A program made the translations under genes and the position numbers. A stretch of 64,000 bases of DNA from positions 620,001 to 684,000 of the forward strand of contig BCIG01000003.1 of NCBI GenBank assembly GCA_001599915.1. Direction: 5' to 3'. Each line of letters begins with the position of its first letter. The stretch's first letter is position 1. Source of the stretch: Symbiotaphrina buchneri (taxonomy: Eukaryota; Ascomycota; Symbiotaphrinales; Symbiotaphrinaceae). The notes below the pieces were generated by a model. That model made no database searches. It had not been told where the DNA came from and saw nothing but the letters and a program-made list of their open reading frames with translations. Of the stretch, positions 1 to 11,877 are shown piece after piece.

Positions 1-1319
1 AGCTGGTCCTGGGTTGCACGATAGTAACGCAAGATCAGGAAGCCGGAGGTATGGCCACATGTGTACTCCTCAACAGCCAAGAGGCACATTGTGGTTGCGT
101 GTTTTTGCGTCTCACGAAAAGCGCCGCTTGAAATCCAGTGTCGGGGCTCCGGAGGAGGCGGTACGGTTGCCAAAGGCTGGAACCAGGGCCGGCTGCTCTT
201 TGAAAAGGTCGTGATCTCCAGTATAAGTAGTCTCTTTCTTTCCAGTGCTTACGGTTGCTTGTCTCGCTCAGCCAGAAGAGAAAGAAGAGTGGTTTTAAAG
301 ACATGGAGTTGCTGCAGGAGATGCAAAGAAGGTCGGCTCCACAAAGATATAGGTGGTGCTCTTCCATTGCATATATAGGGGAAGAAGCACCTTTATGCTT
401 AGGCCTTGTCAGCTGGAAAGAAGGGAGAGTTAATTGCTCGCCGCGAATCCTATCATTGCTCTGCAGGCCCGCCGGTGTAACTGACCGCGCCGTGTTTGCT
501 GATGGCGCCCACTGTACACATTCCCGCCCTCCGACCCTACATCCTGCTGTCTTTTCTGGCTGTCGTCAACGGAGATGCCTATGTAGAATAAGAGCTATAC
601 GCAGGCCCCGAATGCAGCGGGTGGTGTTGAATTGCCGGGAACGCGCCAGACATCCGGCTCTGGCCATCCCGTGTCAAGCAGCAACACAGACAAACTTTGT
701 GTGAGGCTCATCAGGTCCATGAACATGGACAAAGTATCGTGCCTTTATGGCGCTGTGCTTCCACTTGAGACATGGCTATACGCGCCTCGAACGCATACGT
801 CTACCTGCAATAAAACACTACAGTAGTGAATCGACGGCGGCTGTTTACCATGTGCGTTTGCTTGTCCAAGGGCTGCGAGTGAAAAAGGTGTATATCACAC
901 AAGGTATGCCGGGATCGTGGAAGATTATATAAGTTGCCCAATATAGTCAATGTTGCACTGCGTGGCGCTTTTTATATACCATGCGTCTTCCGTGACCCCA
1001 ATGTTTTACAGGGGATGTAGAGTCTGATAGACCTCCTGAGTTGAGTGACTGTTTCCTGCCACATGAAACAGAGGCCGTGGCTCATGGAGCGGGCAGTGCC
1101 CCCGATATGAACATGCCAGAACTGAGTAGTTCATCAACTTGGTAGATTTCCAACTGGAGAATAATGAATGCCTATGCGCTAATTAGAACATCGGAGAAGA
1201 CCTGGCCTTGAAACCAGCGAAACGCCACTATAAAATGCACAAGCAATGAAGTGCCCACCCAGGTGTAGCCGCAGCGACAAAGAAGAAGCCGATTCCTGAA
1301 ATCTATCATGGACAATGCT
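1..1319. other. Gene-free left flank
   Basis: No open frame here resembles a known family, and none is flanked by convincing splice signals. It probably holds the 3' UTR of the Crh-type gene that ends at 1320 plus intergenic DNA. A gene running off the left edge cannot be excluded. Confidence 0.5.
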
Positions 1320-2798
1320 TTACAACGCCACAATGGCAAGAACAAGAACCAGGGCAGCAAAGCCGCTCCCGTGCATGGTCCGCCTCATGCTGAACGAAGC
1401 ATCGCTCTTCTCGCTAGAAGACCCCACGCTTGTACCACCTTGAGAGAAACCGCTAGCACTTGTGGACGAGGCACTAGCTCCGGCCTGGGTTGCTGTTGCA
1501 CTGGAAGCGGAACTGGCGCTACTCTCTGCATCACTTTGGCCAGGAACAACGCCAGGACCGGATATACCAGGAACCACTGCGGCATCAGAGGTGGCAGCCG
1601 CTGAGGCAGTACCAGAGCTAGCGGCAGAAGCATAATCTGCAGACATGTTTGTACCGGTGCCGAGAAGAGATTTCAGCACGGTTGGTTTGTCCGTGATCTC
1701 CACAGTGTCATTTGTGCCGGCATCGGAAGTGTAAATGTACGATGTATTCCCCTGCACATTGGCGCCGGAGGGCGGGTCGTAGCACGTGACATTGACTGAC
1801 TGGACCATTGCATAATAGTATCCGTTATTCTTGATGTCAGGTGAGTTGTCTGACCAATCAATTAGACCGCCAGCCCAGGCGATGGTGCCCTCGCCATTGC
1901 TCTCTTCTCCAGCAGGCCAGATGGAGAGTTCAATTCTTGCCGGCGTCTGCGGGAAATGGTACTGATTCGTTGTCGCATTCCATGTCTCATTCCGGTTCTT
2001 CACACGCCCTACCTGTCCGTCAACGTACCAAGTGATAGTGTCGGGCGTCCAATCGATCTCATATGTGTGCCAATTGGCGAATGTATCCGAGAGCGAGACG
2101 TTGTGTTCGTTGTCATCTAGCAGCTATCAGCAATGGATCTGGACAACAGGGGGATGCATTGGAGCAAGCATACAATCCAAAACACCTTGGAAGTAGTAGT
2201 TGGTCTGCAATGTCTGAAGGTCGGCCCCGACGAATTCGCAATCGATCTCATCCTTCATGTCCGAAAGGAGAATAAAGGCCGTCACAACACCAGCACCACG
2301 GCTTGTCTTCATGGTTGCCGAGATCTTGCCGTACCAGACATACGTCGAACTAGCCAAGACCGTTCCAGCCGTGCCTTGAGCAAGTGTAAGCAGCAGTGAG
2401 TTGTCGTACTCGACCGGTTCTCCGCTGGACACCCAATCTGTTGTGGAGGAATCTCCAAGGTATTTGGTGTTTGACGTAAGGCCGTTCAAGCTCGTGAAGT
2501 CATAGTTTTTGCTCTCGCAAACAGGTTCTGGGACGCACGAGTCCAGAGAGAAGGATGACTTGGGGTCGCAACCGCCTAGACAGTATGCTCCAGTACCACA
2601 CTGGCCGTATTCTACACCCATACGTCAGTGAAAAGACATAATTTTGACACGGATCGATCGTAGAATCTCGAGGGAGCTCGACATACGGGAGCAACATGGC
2701 GTGTCAGACGAGCATTTGCTAGAGGCACTGCAAGATGTCTGTGCGAGAGCAGGCACAGCCAGCAGCGTGGCCAAGACGGCAGTTGTGAGAAAATGCAT
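1320..2798 (-). CDS. Crh-type GPI-anchored cell-wall transglycosylase (GH16)
   Basis: Three exons are inferred: 2798-2687, 2611-2174 and 2116-1320, giving about 448 aa. Both junctions keep phase; the first restores CCSQYGQCGTGAYCLGG, a typical Crh N-terminal cysteine region. The ATG at 2798 begins a signal peptide (MHFLTTAVLATLLAVPALAQ). The GH16 catalytic signature DEIDCEFVG lies near residue 140; the family consensus is DEIDxEFxG, which supplies the nucleophile and acid/base carboxylates. The last roughly 130 residues are Ser/Ala-rich and end in a hydrophobic tail (GFAALVLVLAIVAL), as expected for GPI anchoring. Crh enzymes link chitin to beta-1,6/1,3-glucan at the cell surface. It is one of three wall-related genes in the window, but the others are more than 30 kb away. 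Family assignment is firm; the exact paralogue (Crh1/Utr2/Crf) is not decided. Confidence 0.93.
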
Positions 2799-4049
2799 CT
2801 TTTGCTGCGCAATCCCCAAGGATACGTTGAGGATCTTGCCGGGTAGCCGCGAGTGCGCTGGTTCAATAGGCCTTATATGGCGTGGGTGAGAGAGTAGGAT
2901 AGCTGGATGGTTTTGCAGAAGGGCACTCCCTAGTGCGAGCTCCTTTGAGAAACGCCAGGCGACTGCGGTGTTACTAAGTCTGAGTCCAGTGAATGTATGG
3001 TCCTGGCAGAAAGCAATGTACAAGAAGCAGGAAAATAGAAAGCCCAATACAAGGGGAACGAGTGTGGAGTGTGTGTGTTAAAAAAGAGAGCAACAGATGT
3101 TGGAATGTGTGGAGAGAATGCTGTTGTCAAGGTACGTGCACACATACAAATAATGAGGGTGAAAGAAGGAGCAAGAAGTTCCTTCCATTTTCGCTTGGTG
3201 CTTGCTTGGGGCAATTGGTGAGCTAATAGCGCGCCTTAGCCTCGGGGCTATGCAGGGGTAACGGCAAGACAGGATGAAAAAGGAGGCCAGGGGGTTCCAG
3301 AAGTCCGCAAATCTTCAAAGGGCGGCGAGCCCCTTAAACCTCTTGGGTCCACGAGATAAGCATTGAGTTCTCGCTGCTTTTATTCATGACGGATGAACAT
3401 GGCCCCAAACTTGAACCCCTTCGCGCCTATCCCCACTAGCGCTCTGGCGTGTTTTGGATTCCGCAACCTTACTCGTCTAACTGTAGCGATTATTTTTGGC
3501 AACAACACTCTACAGATACCAAATCCTGACTGTTGCTTCCTACAGTCACCCTATGATGTTCGTACGTACTACGAAGTACCCATCGCAGCGCTTGTCTCAC
3601 TTGTCTTGCTCGATTTTTCCGTCCTGTCTGTCTGCGGTGCAGCAGCAGCAGCATCATCATCGTCATAATCATCATGTCCCGCCTGGCGAGATTCATCTTC
3701 TAGCTACCCTTCTTGAGTTCTGATAGTGTCGATGGTCCTCTTCGTACTGTAGCCAGCCCCTACTACAACAACACAACTACCGTATCCAAACTACCCATCT
3801 TCCCTTTTGCATGACATCTGCTGTTTTCCGCCCTCGGCACGCCTATGACTGTATTGTGGCTTCTCCCAGATAGTCTGCTAGAAGAGGCAGAGCCGAGTCT
3901 AAGCGCTAGATCTTCCATATCCAGGCCGTTGCCAGGCATGGGATACTAGGTACCAATGAAACCTTATTCGATCATTAATCAAGTGTCAGACCCATACATG
4001 CCTAGTACGGTATATAAGCTGGGCTGGAGCCAGCAAGGGAGACATCTGA
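2799..4049. other. Intergenic: Crh-type promoter and XLF 3' flank
   Basis: This spacer holds the upstream region of the Crh-type gene and the downstream flank of the XLF-like gene, both on the minus strand. A CAG/CAT trinucleotide run lies at about 3639-3674. The open frame at 3393-3668 has no family resemblance and includes the trinucleotide run. I see no gene here. Confidence 0.55.
2871..2878 (-). promoter_or_regulatory. TATA-like box of the Crh-type gene
   Basis: On the minus strand an ATATAAGG stretch lies about 75 nt upstream of the ATG at 2798, a plausible distance for a fungal TATA box. It is supported only by match and position. Confidence 0.35.
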
Positions 4050-5802
4050 TCAAAATCGACGCTTTTTTTTCACTGGTGTTTTACTCTTTTGCTCGAGCTC
4101 TCGTTTGAGCTCTTCTCGCTTGCGGTCCGCTTTGGCTTTCGGGTCCTCTGGTGAAGGGCTTTTTGACTTTGATCGGTCCGGTCTTCCTGACACCGATGTT
4201 GCTGTGCCTTCTCGGCCGTTGGACCCTCGAGCCTCTTTTGGCGTCGTGGGCTCACTGACTGTTTGGCCGCTATCGACTGGAGACTGAGGACGCTGATTGC
4301 CTGCTTGACCTCTTCCGCCGATCACACCCAGTCGTTTCGGCGTGCCCCGTGCTGATGTCCCGGTAGATGACTCCGGCTCCTGGCCAGCCTTACTCTCAGG
4401 AGTCGATTCCTTTCGGCGCCCGCCGATCACCCCTAACCTTGTTGTGGGCTTTGGGGCCGTTTGTTCATCATCCAAAACCTCACTTTGAGATGTCTCCCCA
4501 TCCTGCTCATGATGCCTTGCGGCGGGAGTAACTTCACTCTTCGAGTCTCTTGCAGGTCGCACTTTTTGCCCTCCTATCACGCCAAGCTTTCTCAATCCAA
4601 CTGGCTTGGCCGGAGCCTCTTTGTCCCCAACCGTTCCCGGGGATGCATGTTGTGATCCATGTTTTCGCCTAGAAGGTCCTATGACACCACCTTCGTCATC
4701 TGCCGAACCCTCTGTATCTTGTGCTCTAGACCCTATTACTCTCTGACTCTGATCTTGTAGATGGTTGGCTTTCAGCCGTGATGGGCTCTTAAGCTCCGGG
4801 GGGGTCGCTTGTCTCTGTTCATTCCTTCAGCTAGCAGGAACTCTGGGCTTCCTGCCTCCAACTCACCTGGAAACCCTCGTCACTGTCACCGCTGCTGGTA
4901 CTTCCGTCAGGCGTGGCCGCAGTATTTTCGTGAGTTGAAGGAATACGGTCTGTAGACTCTCGTCCTGCTGAGCCTGTAGGCTTCTTCTCCGATACTTTCA
5001 GTTTGGTCCACCAGCGGCTTGCTGCTGGCTCCAGGCTTGGAATGGAAGGCGTTAAACGTAGGTCGCTATGTGTGAAGATTGACCGCATGGTGCTATCGAC
5101 ACTTTGGTCCTTCCAATTAGTCGCCGTCATCTCTTTCTTCCACTTGCCCTCGTCGAAACTTCCTAATCCCTTCACAAACCTGGCTGCTGTCTCCCTCCCT
5201 GGACCATTTTTGCCCGTTTTGGAGCCAGCGGCAGCGGGAAAGACCATAGCCATATCCATTCCCGAGGACTCCAATTTGTCAGACATCTTGTCTATCACGT
5301 AATCTTTTTCCTTTACATGTTCTATGAGCGATTGGATCTCTTGTTTCTCTTGTTTCTGTTCAAATATTTCAATGACGAGCGGCCAGATTAGCTCCTTGGT
5401 AAGGTCCTCATCGGATGCTGCATTTAAGCGCATAATCCACTCCAACGGCCTCAGGGGTCGCGGCAAAGGTGACGCGATTTTAAGCACAAGTTGATTTTCC
5501 GGGGAGGGCTGGCGAGGTTCAGATTCAATAATCACGGAAGTTCCTTCGGTTGCTCTTAATGCGCCTTGCACCTTTTCCAGGAGTATTCTCATCTGCGCAG
5601 GGTCTTCGCTGGGATCAATAGTGACCTCTTCGTCAAAGGCTCGGCGTATAATTGCTCGGCGATCCAAAGACTCGGTCCAAATGTGCGTTAAGTCTGTTAC
5701 CCATATTGCATAACCTGTCAAAGTGAAGTCGTATTTGACAAGAAGAGTGGGCACATTGGGATCGGTGTGCGTCAAGGAAAGGATCTCCCAAGCGGAGGAC
5801 AT
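4050..5802 (-). CDS. XLF/Nej1-like non-homologous end-joining factor
   Basis: Two exons, 5802-4867 and 4814-4050, give about 566 aa. The 52-nt intron runs from GTGAGT to AACAG with phase 0; the other nearby acceptors hit stops. The N-terminal ~150 residues look like the XLF head (start MSSAWEILSL, with IWVTDLTHIWTE), followed by a predicted coiled-coil stalk (KQEKQEIQSLIEHVKEKDY). XLF partners DNA ligase IV/XRCC4 in double-strand break joining in the nucleus. The long Ser/Pro/charged tail has five variants of a short motif: RVIGSR, GVIGPSRR, KLGVIGGQK, RLGVIGGRR and RLGVIGGRG. It ends in a basic KKKRRF. The tail is longer than in animal XLF (about 300 aa in total). The family call rests on the head, the stalk and general fold-level resemblance. 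Confidence 0.82.
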
Positions 5803-6091
5803 GTTAAGTTATCGGACTGCGTGGAGAGTCCGCATAGAAAACGTGGTGAAATCACAGCTCCTTCCAATGACTATAAACAAGAAACGATCTCGAAAGGTCA
5901 TCAAAGTGAGATGCGGAAAATTCAGCTACAAGTTACTCCTAGGAAGTAAAACGCTGGAGATACACCCTCGCACTGCTTGATTTGTTCATGAAGGTGTAAG
6001 CAGTTCGTAAATAAAGGAATATGAGACGGTGACCTCGAAGTTAGACGGTGTACGGAGTAAAGTTGTGAGCTACCGCGAGCGCTGGAACCTA
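5803..6091. other. XLF upstream region
   Basis: This is the 5' flank of the XLF-like gene, up to the TIR element. It contains one TACGGAGTA motif near 6051. No gene is seen. Confidence 0.5.
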
Positions 6092-6572
6092 CCTGCGCGA
6101 GCGAAACCTCCTTGACTTTTTGTGCAAGCGAACCCCTTCATTTCAGCCTTCCTACGAGAGCACTGAACGTATAATTCCTCCACAAATAACTTGTAAAACT
6201 GTTTAGTTAAGCCCTTATTTGATTCTAGCTCGAGTAAACTTGATATCAGCTATAGAAGAAATTTTCCAGTCCATTGGTGGTGGTGTAGTGGCCGTAACAA
6301 GTTCATCTTGAGGCTCTGCTCCCAGTCCCGCCAAGGCCATCATCCTATGACCCTGTCAAAACAGAAAACCGACCCTCTTGTCACGAAACGATCATAGACG
6401 TGAGTTTTATGTATATCTTTAAGATGGTCAAGCTCAGACCTTTTAAATAAGGGCTTGACTGACGAGTCTTACAGGTTATTGGTAGAGGAACGACGCGTTT
6501 AATGATCCTATGGGGAGGCCCGAATGATGAGGTTCGCTTGCAAAAAAGTCAAGGAGGTTTCGCTCGCGCAGG
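6092..6572. mobile_element. MITE-like non-autonomous DNA transposon with long terminal inverted repeats
   Basis: The ends are inverted copies. The left begins CCTGCGCGAGCGAAACCTCC and the reverse complement of the right end begins identically. About 47 bp match with only a one-base indel. Weaker pairing continues to AAGCCCTTATTT, so the arms are about 6092-6220 and 6445-6572. The two ends are flanked by TA; a 4-bp ACCT duplication (6087-6090 and 6574-6577) is equally possible and would enlarge the element by a base at each end. The 220-bp core has no coding potential. TA targets and long TIRs suggest a Tc1/mariner-like parent, but this is not proven. The element sits between the divergent XLF and cactin starts, so it may have altered their promoters. 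Confidence 0.82.
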
Positions 6573-6770
6573 TACCTTACATTACCTTAAAAGCTGGTGC
6601 CAGATTTAGCGACTTGAGCTTATTTTGGTTGGAGGCGGCAGGCCCAGACACCAGCACTCCAGCACACCTTGAGCAGTGACGTTCACTTTCACTATTTCCG
6701 CGCCGAGAAAGATAAAACACTATGCTAGACGCCTGCAACGTCTGAGAGAGACCCTTCCCAGACGGACGCA

Positions 6771-8693
6771 ATGGAACCCCAGGGTTTCAATGATCGTAAA
6801 AGACAGAGATCACGCTCGCGGTCCCCGACACAGTGGCGTCGATCCTATAGAGACGACAGGACCGAATCATTTGACCCAGCAAGGCGCAAACAGCATGGCG
6901 GAAACTCTTCTAGCGGGGGCATATCGGAAAACTTCGCCAAAGAGCGGGCACGTCTGAACCACATTCAGGAAGAGGAACAGGCCAAGAAATGGGTTGCCCA
7001 GGAAGACGTCTTCGTGCTCAAGCAGGCGAAGAAGAAGGCAGAAATAAGAGTGAAGGAAGGCCGCGCGAGGCCTATCGATTGGCTTGCCGTCACCCTGCGT
7101 CTCATAGATCCTACGAGGGATCCACTTGATGACGAGATCCCAGACTCAGAATTGGATATAGTAGATCCCGACGGGGTATTTGAAGGGCTTAATGAGGCGC
7201 AACTTTCGGACTTGGAGAAGGATATCGAAAATTATATCACCTTGGAGACTAGTAAGAGTAATCTCGACTTTTGGAATGTGAGTGCTTCAACTAGGGCAGC
7301 ACCGTGTATTTGCTAACAGTGGAGGAGACTATGAAAGTAATATGCAGAGATCGCCGGCAGAAGCACAAAACAGGAGGCCCGGAAGGCCGAGCTATGAATC
7401 CGGTTGCGGCAGATATCGACAGGCTTCTTGGACCCAAGTCTCACGAGGAATTAGAGGCATTGGAGAAACAGATCAAGAGGAAGTTGGAGTCGAATGAACC
7501 CATTGACGTGGACTACTGGGAGCAGCTGCTGCGAAGCCTTGTCGTTTGGAAAGCTCGTGCTAAACTGAAGAAGTTATACCGATCTATTATTGAGAGCCGA
7601 CTGCAGATTTTGCGACAACAGCAGGACGAGGAAGCCTCTGTTGTGCGTTCCAAGCTTGGGTTGATTTTGAATGGTTCAGTGGCAGCTGCCGAAGATAGTG
7701 ATCAAGCACCAGCACGGGCCAAAGGAAGCTCATCTACCGTTGTTCACGATAGCGTCCTCGATCCAGAACCTCTCCTGAAGCTACGTTCAGAAGATAAGGG
7801 TCTTGAGTCGATTGATGAAAGAGAATTTCTGCAAAGATTGGTGAGTATACATTCTTTTTTCGGAGGCTTGTTGCTGACAACTACAGACCACTGAACGGAC
7901 AACACTTCTGAAGCTCGGATTTGTTCCCATGCGTCGAAATGTTGCTGAAAAATCGACCAATTCAGCCGCCTTGGTTTCAAAGGCTCCAGATTCGGCAGCA
8001 GGGAGTCTGACGCGCTTTGCCGCGATACCCAATGAGGACTTTTCTCAAGCCACAAAGGCGCTGTATGAGCGGGAGGTGGCACGCGGCGTCGATGAAAATG
8101 AAGAGATATTTATGGGAGAAGAAGAAGTCTCGACTTTGGCGAAGCCTCAGTGGGCCAGCAAATATCGTCCACGAAAACCACGCTATTTCAACCGCGTACA
8201 GATGGGCTACGAATGGAATAAGTATAACCAAACCCACTATGACCACGACAATCCGCCGCCGAAAGTCGTACAGGGCTATAAGTTCAACATCTTCTACCCG
8301 GACCTGATCGACAAGACAAAAGCACCGACATATCGCATCGAGCGTGAACACGGGAGGAAAAGGGGCCAGTCCTTTGCCCCTGCTGGCGAAGAAGATACAT
8401 GCTTAATCTGTTTCATTGCTGGACCTCCGTACGAGGATATAGCTTTCAGGATAGTAGACAAGGAGTGGGATTACAGTGCTAAAAGAGAACGTGGCTTCAA
8501 AAGTAGCTTTGACAAGGTACGTTTTCCCATCGCAATGGACGAGTCTAGACTCTACGCCTTGTTTTGGAGCAACCGATTAACACCATCTAGGGAATCTTGC
8601 AGCTACATTTCCAATTCAAGAAGGTATGTTTTCGTTCATCCATCCATCGATGCACGGAAGCTAATTTTGCTTTAGGTTTATTACAGGAAATGA
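6771..8693 (+). CDS. Cactin, splicing-associated protein
   Basis: Five exons: 6771-7277, 7328-7840, 7887-8516, 8591-8623 and 8676-8693, about 566 aa. The N-terminus is Arg/Ser-rich (RKRQRSRSRS). The cactin mid-domain follows (RPIDWLAVTLRLID through LDFWN and VDYWEQLL). The C-terminal cactin domain runs from PRYFNRVQMGYEWNKYNQTH through YKFNIFYPDLIDKTKAPTY and WDYSAKRERGFKSSFDKG to the end LQLHFQFKKVYYRK, which matches the family's conserved terminus. Cactin binds the spliceosome and supports accurate splicing in the nucleus. The first intron's acceptor is uncertain: GAG at 7325-7327 keeps phase and aligns FWN-TMKVI with other cactins, whereas the better-looking CAG at 7317-7319 shifts frame. 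Exon 4 is only 33 nt. Confidence 0.93.
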
Positions 8694-10296
8694 ATGCAGA
8701 TTATTCTTCTCTCACTTTTGCATTCTGGAGCCCCGAGAAGGATGGCATGCCGACTAAAGGACTGGTGTCATGGGGGCGACTTATTCTGGCGGAACGCTGC
8801 AGTACCTAGGGAGGTGGTCGGAAAGTTTCATCGTCATGAAACATACTTCATCTGGGACTCATGACTGCTTGGTCCCATTAAGCCGCTTCCACGATGACAG
8901 GGCGCGGCCAGAGCAGTTGTTCTGGTGATACCAAGGCAAGAGCGAGCATGCTTACAATGGTGGCAGTCGGTGCTTTGGTTAAGTCTGATATACTACTCCG
9001 TCAACATGGTGCAATCAGTTCTGCGGACCTCTGAGCTTCTAATTTCGGGTCCCACGGCTTACGCTGAGAGCTCAGGGAGGATGTTTCTTTCTAAAAGCGA
9101 ATGATTGGTTGCTTAGGCAATAGCATTCCCCGGTCGTGCATCCGATTCAATTGACACGCCATCTGTACGAGGTAATTTCCATGCTAAACCTCGGGTACGG
9201 ATCGTGGCTGAAGCTGACCCCTGCCAGGCACGAGCCAGTCGTACCTCGTATATCCTACAATATACTTAGAGCTGCTCCTGTTACACTCTGCTACGTGTCT
9301 GGGCGAATCAGCGTGGTACTTACCACGTGCGTGCAAGGTGACAAAAGCCGTTATGGTGCGCCCTCAGAGAACCCCTTGCCCTGTACTGGAAGCCGTCCAC
9401 CCGGTCCACAAGCGCAATTCTCGAAGCTTGCTTGGTCAAATGATGATGGAAAGATGCTGCGACCGGAAAGCCCTGCGGTGCCCCATTCGCCGGTATAGAC
9501 AATGCTTTCATTGCGGATGGGCCGCGCTGAGGCTTTCGGCATATGTCTATGATTGGCAGGTTGGGTGCTGGCAGCCGGCGACGCAGAGATGCTATTTACT
9601 GGTCCGCACCGGCATGCCATCTGCAGCCTCCCGAGACGAGCGTCGAGAAGTCCCCATGTCGATGACACACATACACACATAATTCCTTAAAAACATTCTA
9701 GGTGCGCGTCAGCCTCCGGTTTGGCGCGTTTTGCTGCAGACAAGTATGCCCAGGCCACGCAGGCGGGCGATGGTTTGACTTTGCGACTGAATGGTCGAAA
9801 TCCGATACGGGCGGCGAGGAGTCTGTGACACCAATTATTCGCATCAGGACAGTATACCCAAGAGGTATAGCAGCAGGTTATGCCTTGTGCTCGCTTCCTC
9901 TGCTTCGCTCTATCCTCACCGACCTCTACCTCTACGTTAGTCACTGACACTCCATTCATTGACGAATCTGTTTGCTCTGTCCACGACCGCCTTCACGCTA
10001 CAGCACTGCCGCTTTGCGTCTTGTCCCAGCAGTCTGATTCTACTGGCCTGTTTGAAGCCGGATGGATGGTCGCACAATAGACACCCCCTCTTATTCATGG
10101 TGAATGCCCTCTTAAGTTATGTCGTACCCACCGCTTCCCCGTTCTTCCAGAATATCTTGTACCATTTAAATCTCCGGCAATACAGCCTCTCAGACCATGA
10201 CTGACGACAGCCTGGACACCTGTTCAACCCCGTGAAACGACCTGCACATAAAGTCTTCAGCTTATTCTTATCACGGTGCATCTTATAATCCTGTCC
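8694..10296. other. Long upstream region of the forkhead gene
   Basis: About 1.6 kb lie between the cactin stop and the forkhead ATG. Several short open frames occur but none resembles a family. The length suits a regulatory gene with a long promoter or leader containing upstream ORFs. No clear TATA box or promoter motif was identified. Confidence 0.5.
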
Positions 10297-11877
10297 ATGT
10301 CGTCGCCAAACGAGATCGGTTTCTTGGGCAGTACTCCACATATCAGACCTCGTACTATGCCCAGCACCTCCTCCGTGACTAGACTTCCGCAAAGCTCCAA
10401 CATCCATACACTTGACCCCACAAGCTCGGCCTTTCACCATTCCGTACGGGACGCTCGACTACTATCATCATCTGCGCAGATGTCTACTGCATCTCTGGGT
10501 GCTCCATTTGCATCGCCGTGGGCATGCGACTTCGAGCAAATTGAACCTGGAGCCCAGGACTATCGATATACTCCCGCAGAAGAGTTCGCAATCTCTGATA
10601 CGTCAGGAATGTACCATTCAGGATACAAGAACCTTCCAAGTTCAGTGTTCGGACAACGTTATATGGTGGAGGAAACTCCCGACTATGCGTATTCACATCA
10701 GACTTTCGACATAGGAGATGGCTTTGGTCGCCTTTCAGACCCATGGCAACGGAGCAGTCAGTACAACCTTTACGAACCTCCGCCAACGTCCGAACCACGA
10801 CTTCGGATGAACTATGCAAGACATGAAGAACTTCCGCACGGCTTGCCTGTCGGTCTCTCACCAATCAATCTACCTCTCGAACTGAGCTCACCGGGAGAGA
10901 TGCAAGGGGATATCTCTCCTCTCCGTATGGCTCGCTCGCTCTCTTCCGCAACAGCATCACCAGCTGTTCTGGAACAAGATCAACTTCGAAACGAAACAGA
11001 TCTTGATGCTAACAAGCCTGCAACGGAAGAAGTCGATGGAGAAGAAAAGTCGGCACATGAACTACCGTACGCACAGCTCATTTTCCGTGCTCTCATGGAA
11101 GCTCCTCAGAAGAGGCTGGTGCTCAAGGAGATCTACGACTGGTTCGAAGCAAATACAGACAAAGCAAAGGACCCGAACCAGAAGGGATGGCAGAATAGTA
11201 TTCGCCATAACCTTTCGATGAACCAGGTCAGCCGGACTAACCGAAATACTTATCACGGTACCTTTTGCTAACTGCAGTAGGCATTCAACAAAATTGTGCA
11301 AGGCCCTTCAGAAGAGTCAAAGAAGGGCTGTGTCTGGGAGCTATCAGCTGAAGCCATAGCAGCCGGCAGGGTCGAATCGACCACGAGATATAGGAAAGCA
11401 GGATCAGGCAAAAAGAGTACCAAAACAGAAGCACCAGCCCCACAGCGCCAGCTCTCGGGTCGGAAGGGCGGCAAAGCTGCCAGAATCTCCAAGAAGATCA
11501 TGAAAGAAGCATCGCACACAGACCACCAACGGCTGCTCTCTCGCAACTCTCGCTCTACGAGTCCTGTGTCTCCACCTACTCTGGTCAGGAGGAGGGCATT
11601 TGGTGCGGAAGGTTCTGACGGTGCCGGGCCCTACCATAGGCCCACCTACATGGCACGAGAACCCCCAAACCAACCAAATCGACTGAGCGAAAATATGCAC
11701 ATGTATACGTCGCTTGGTGCCACCCGCAACCCGGTCAACCTTCCGGTCAACCTCGACGATATAGAAGGCGTCGTCACGGCGGAGCAGGACCCTTGGTTAT
11801 CCTTAGATGCGGATACCAAGTTGTTCTTTCCAGAACTGAGTGCAAGCGGCATATTCGATGGGCCGCTCTTCGTATAA
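10297..11877 (+). CDS. Forkhead-domain transcription factor
   Basis: Two exons, 10297-11226 and 11281-11877, give about 508 aa. The 54-nt intron splits the DNA-binding domain just after SIRHNLSMNQ, in phase 0. The forkhead fold starts near residue 255 (PYAQLIFRALMEAPQKRLVLKEIYDWF). It continues through recognition helix 3 (WQNSIRHNLSMNQ|AFNKI) to the wing (KKGCVWELSAEAI). A basic, Ser/Pro-rich tail follows, including SGKKSTKTEAPAPQR. No FHA domain is seen, so it is not an Fkh1/2-type cell-cycle factor. The first in-frame ATG is 10297; upstream open frame lacks ATG. Targets cannot be read from sequence. Confidence 0.93.

Noticed and set aside
3393-3668. 91-aa open frame ending in a Ser/Ala run
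   Set aside because: The terminal run is translated from the CAG/CAT microsatellite and the rest has no support.
4050-4595. The XLF tail as a separate 181-aa gene
   Set aside because: It starts at a TTG, not ATG, and the same frame continues upstream through more VIG motifs to a good splice acceptor at 4815.
6092-6572. Repeat-induced point mutation signature in the TIR element
   Set aside because: Some arm differences are C/T or G/A, but transversions and indels are mixed in, and two arms are too little evidence.
7278-7319. Cactin intron 1 ending at the CAG at 7317-7319
   Set aside because: With the GTGAGT donor at 7278 it brings in a stop. A later GAG acceptor keeps phase and fits the family alignment, although it is a less usual acceptor.
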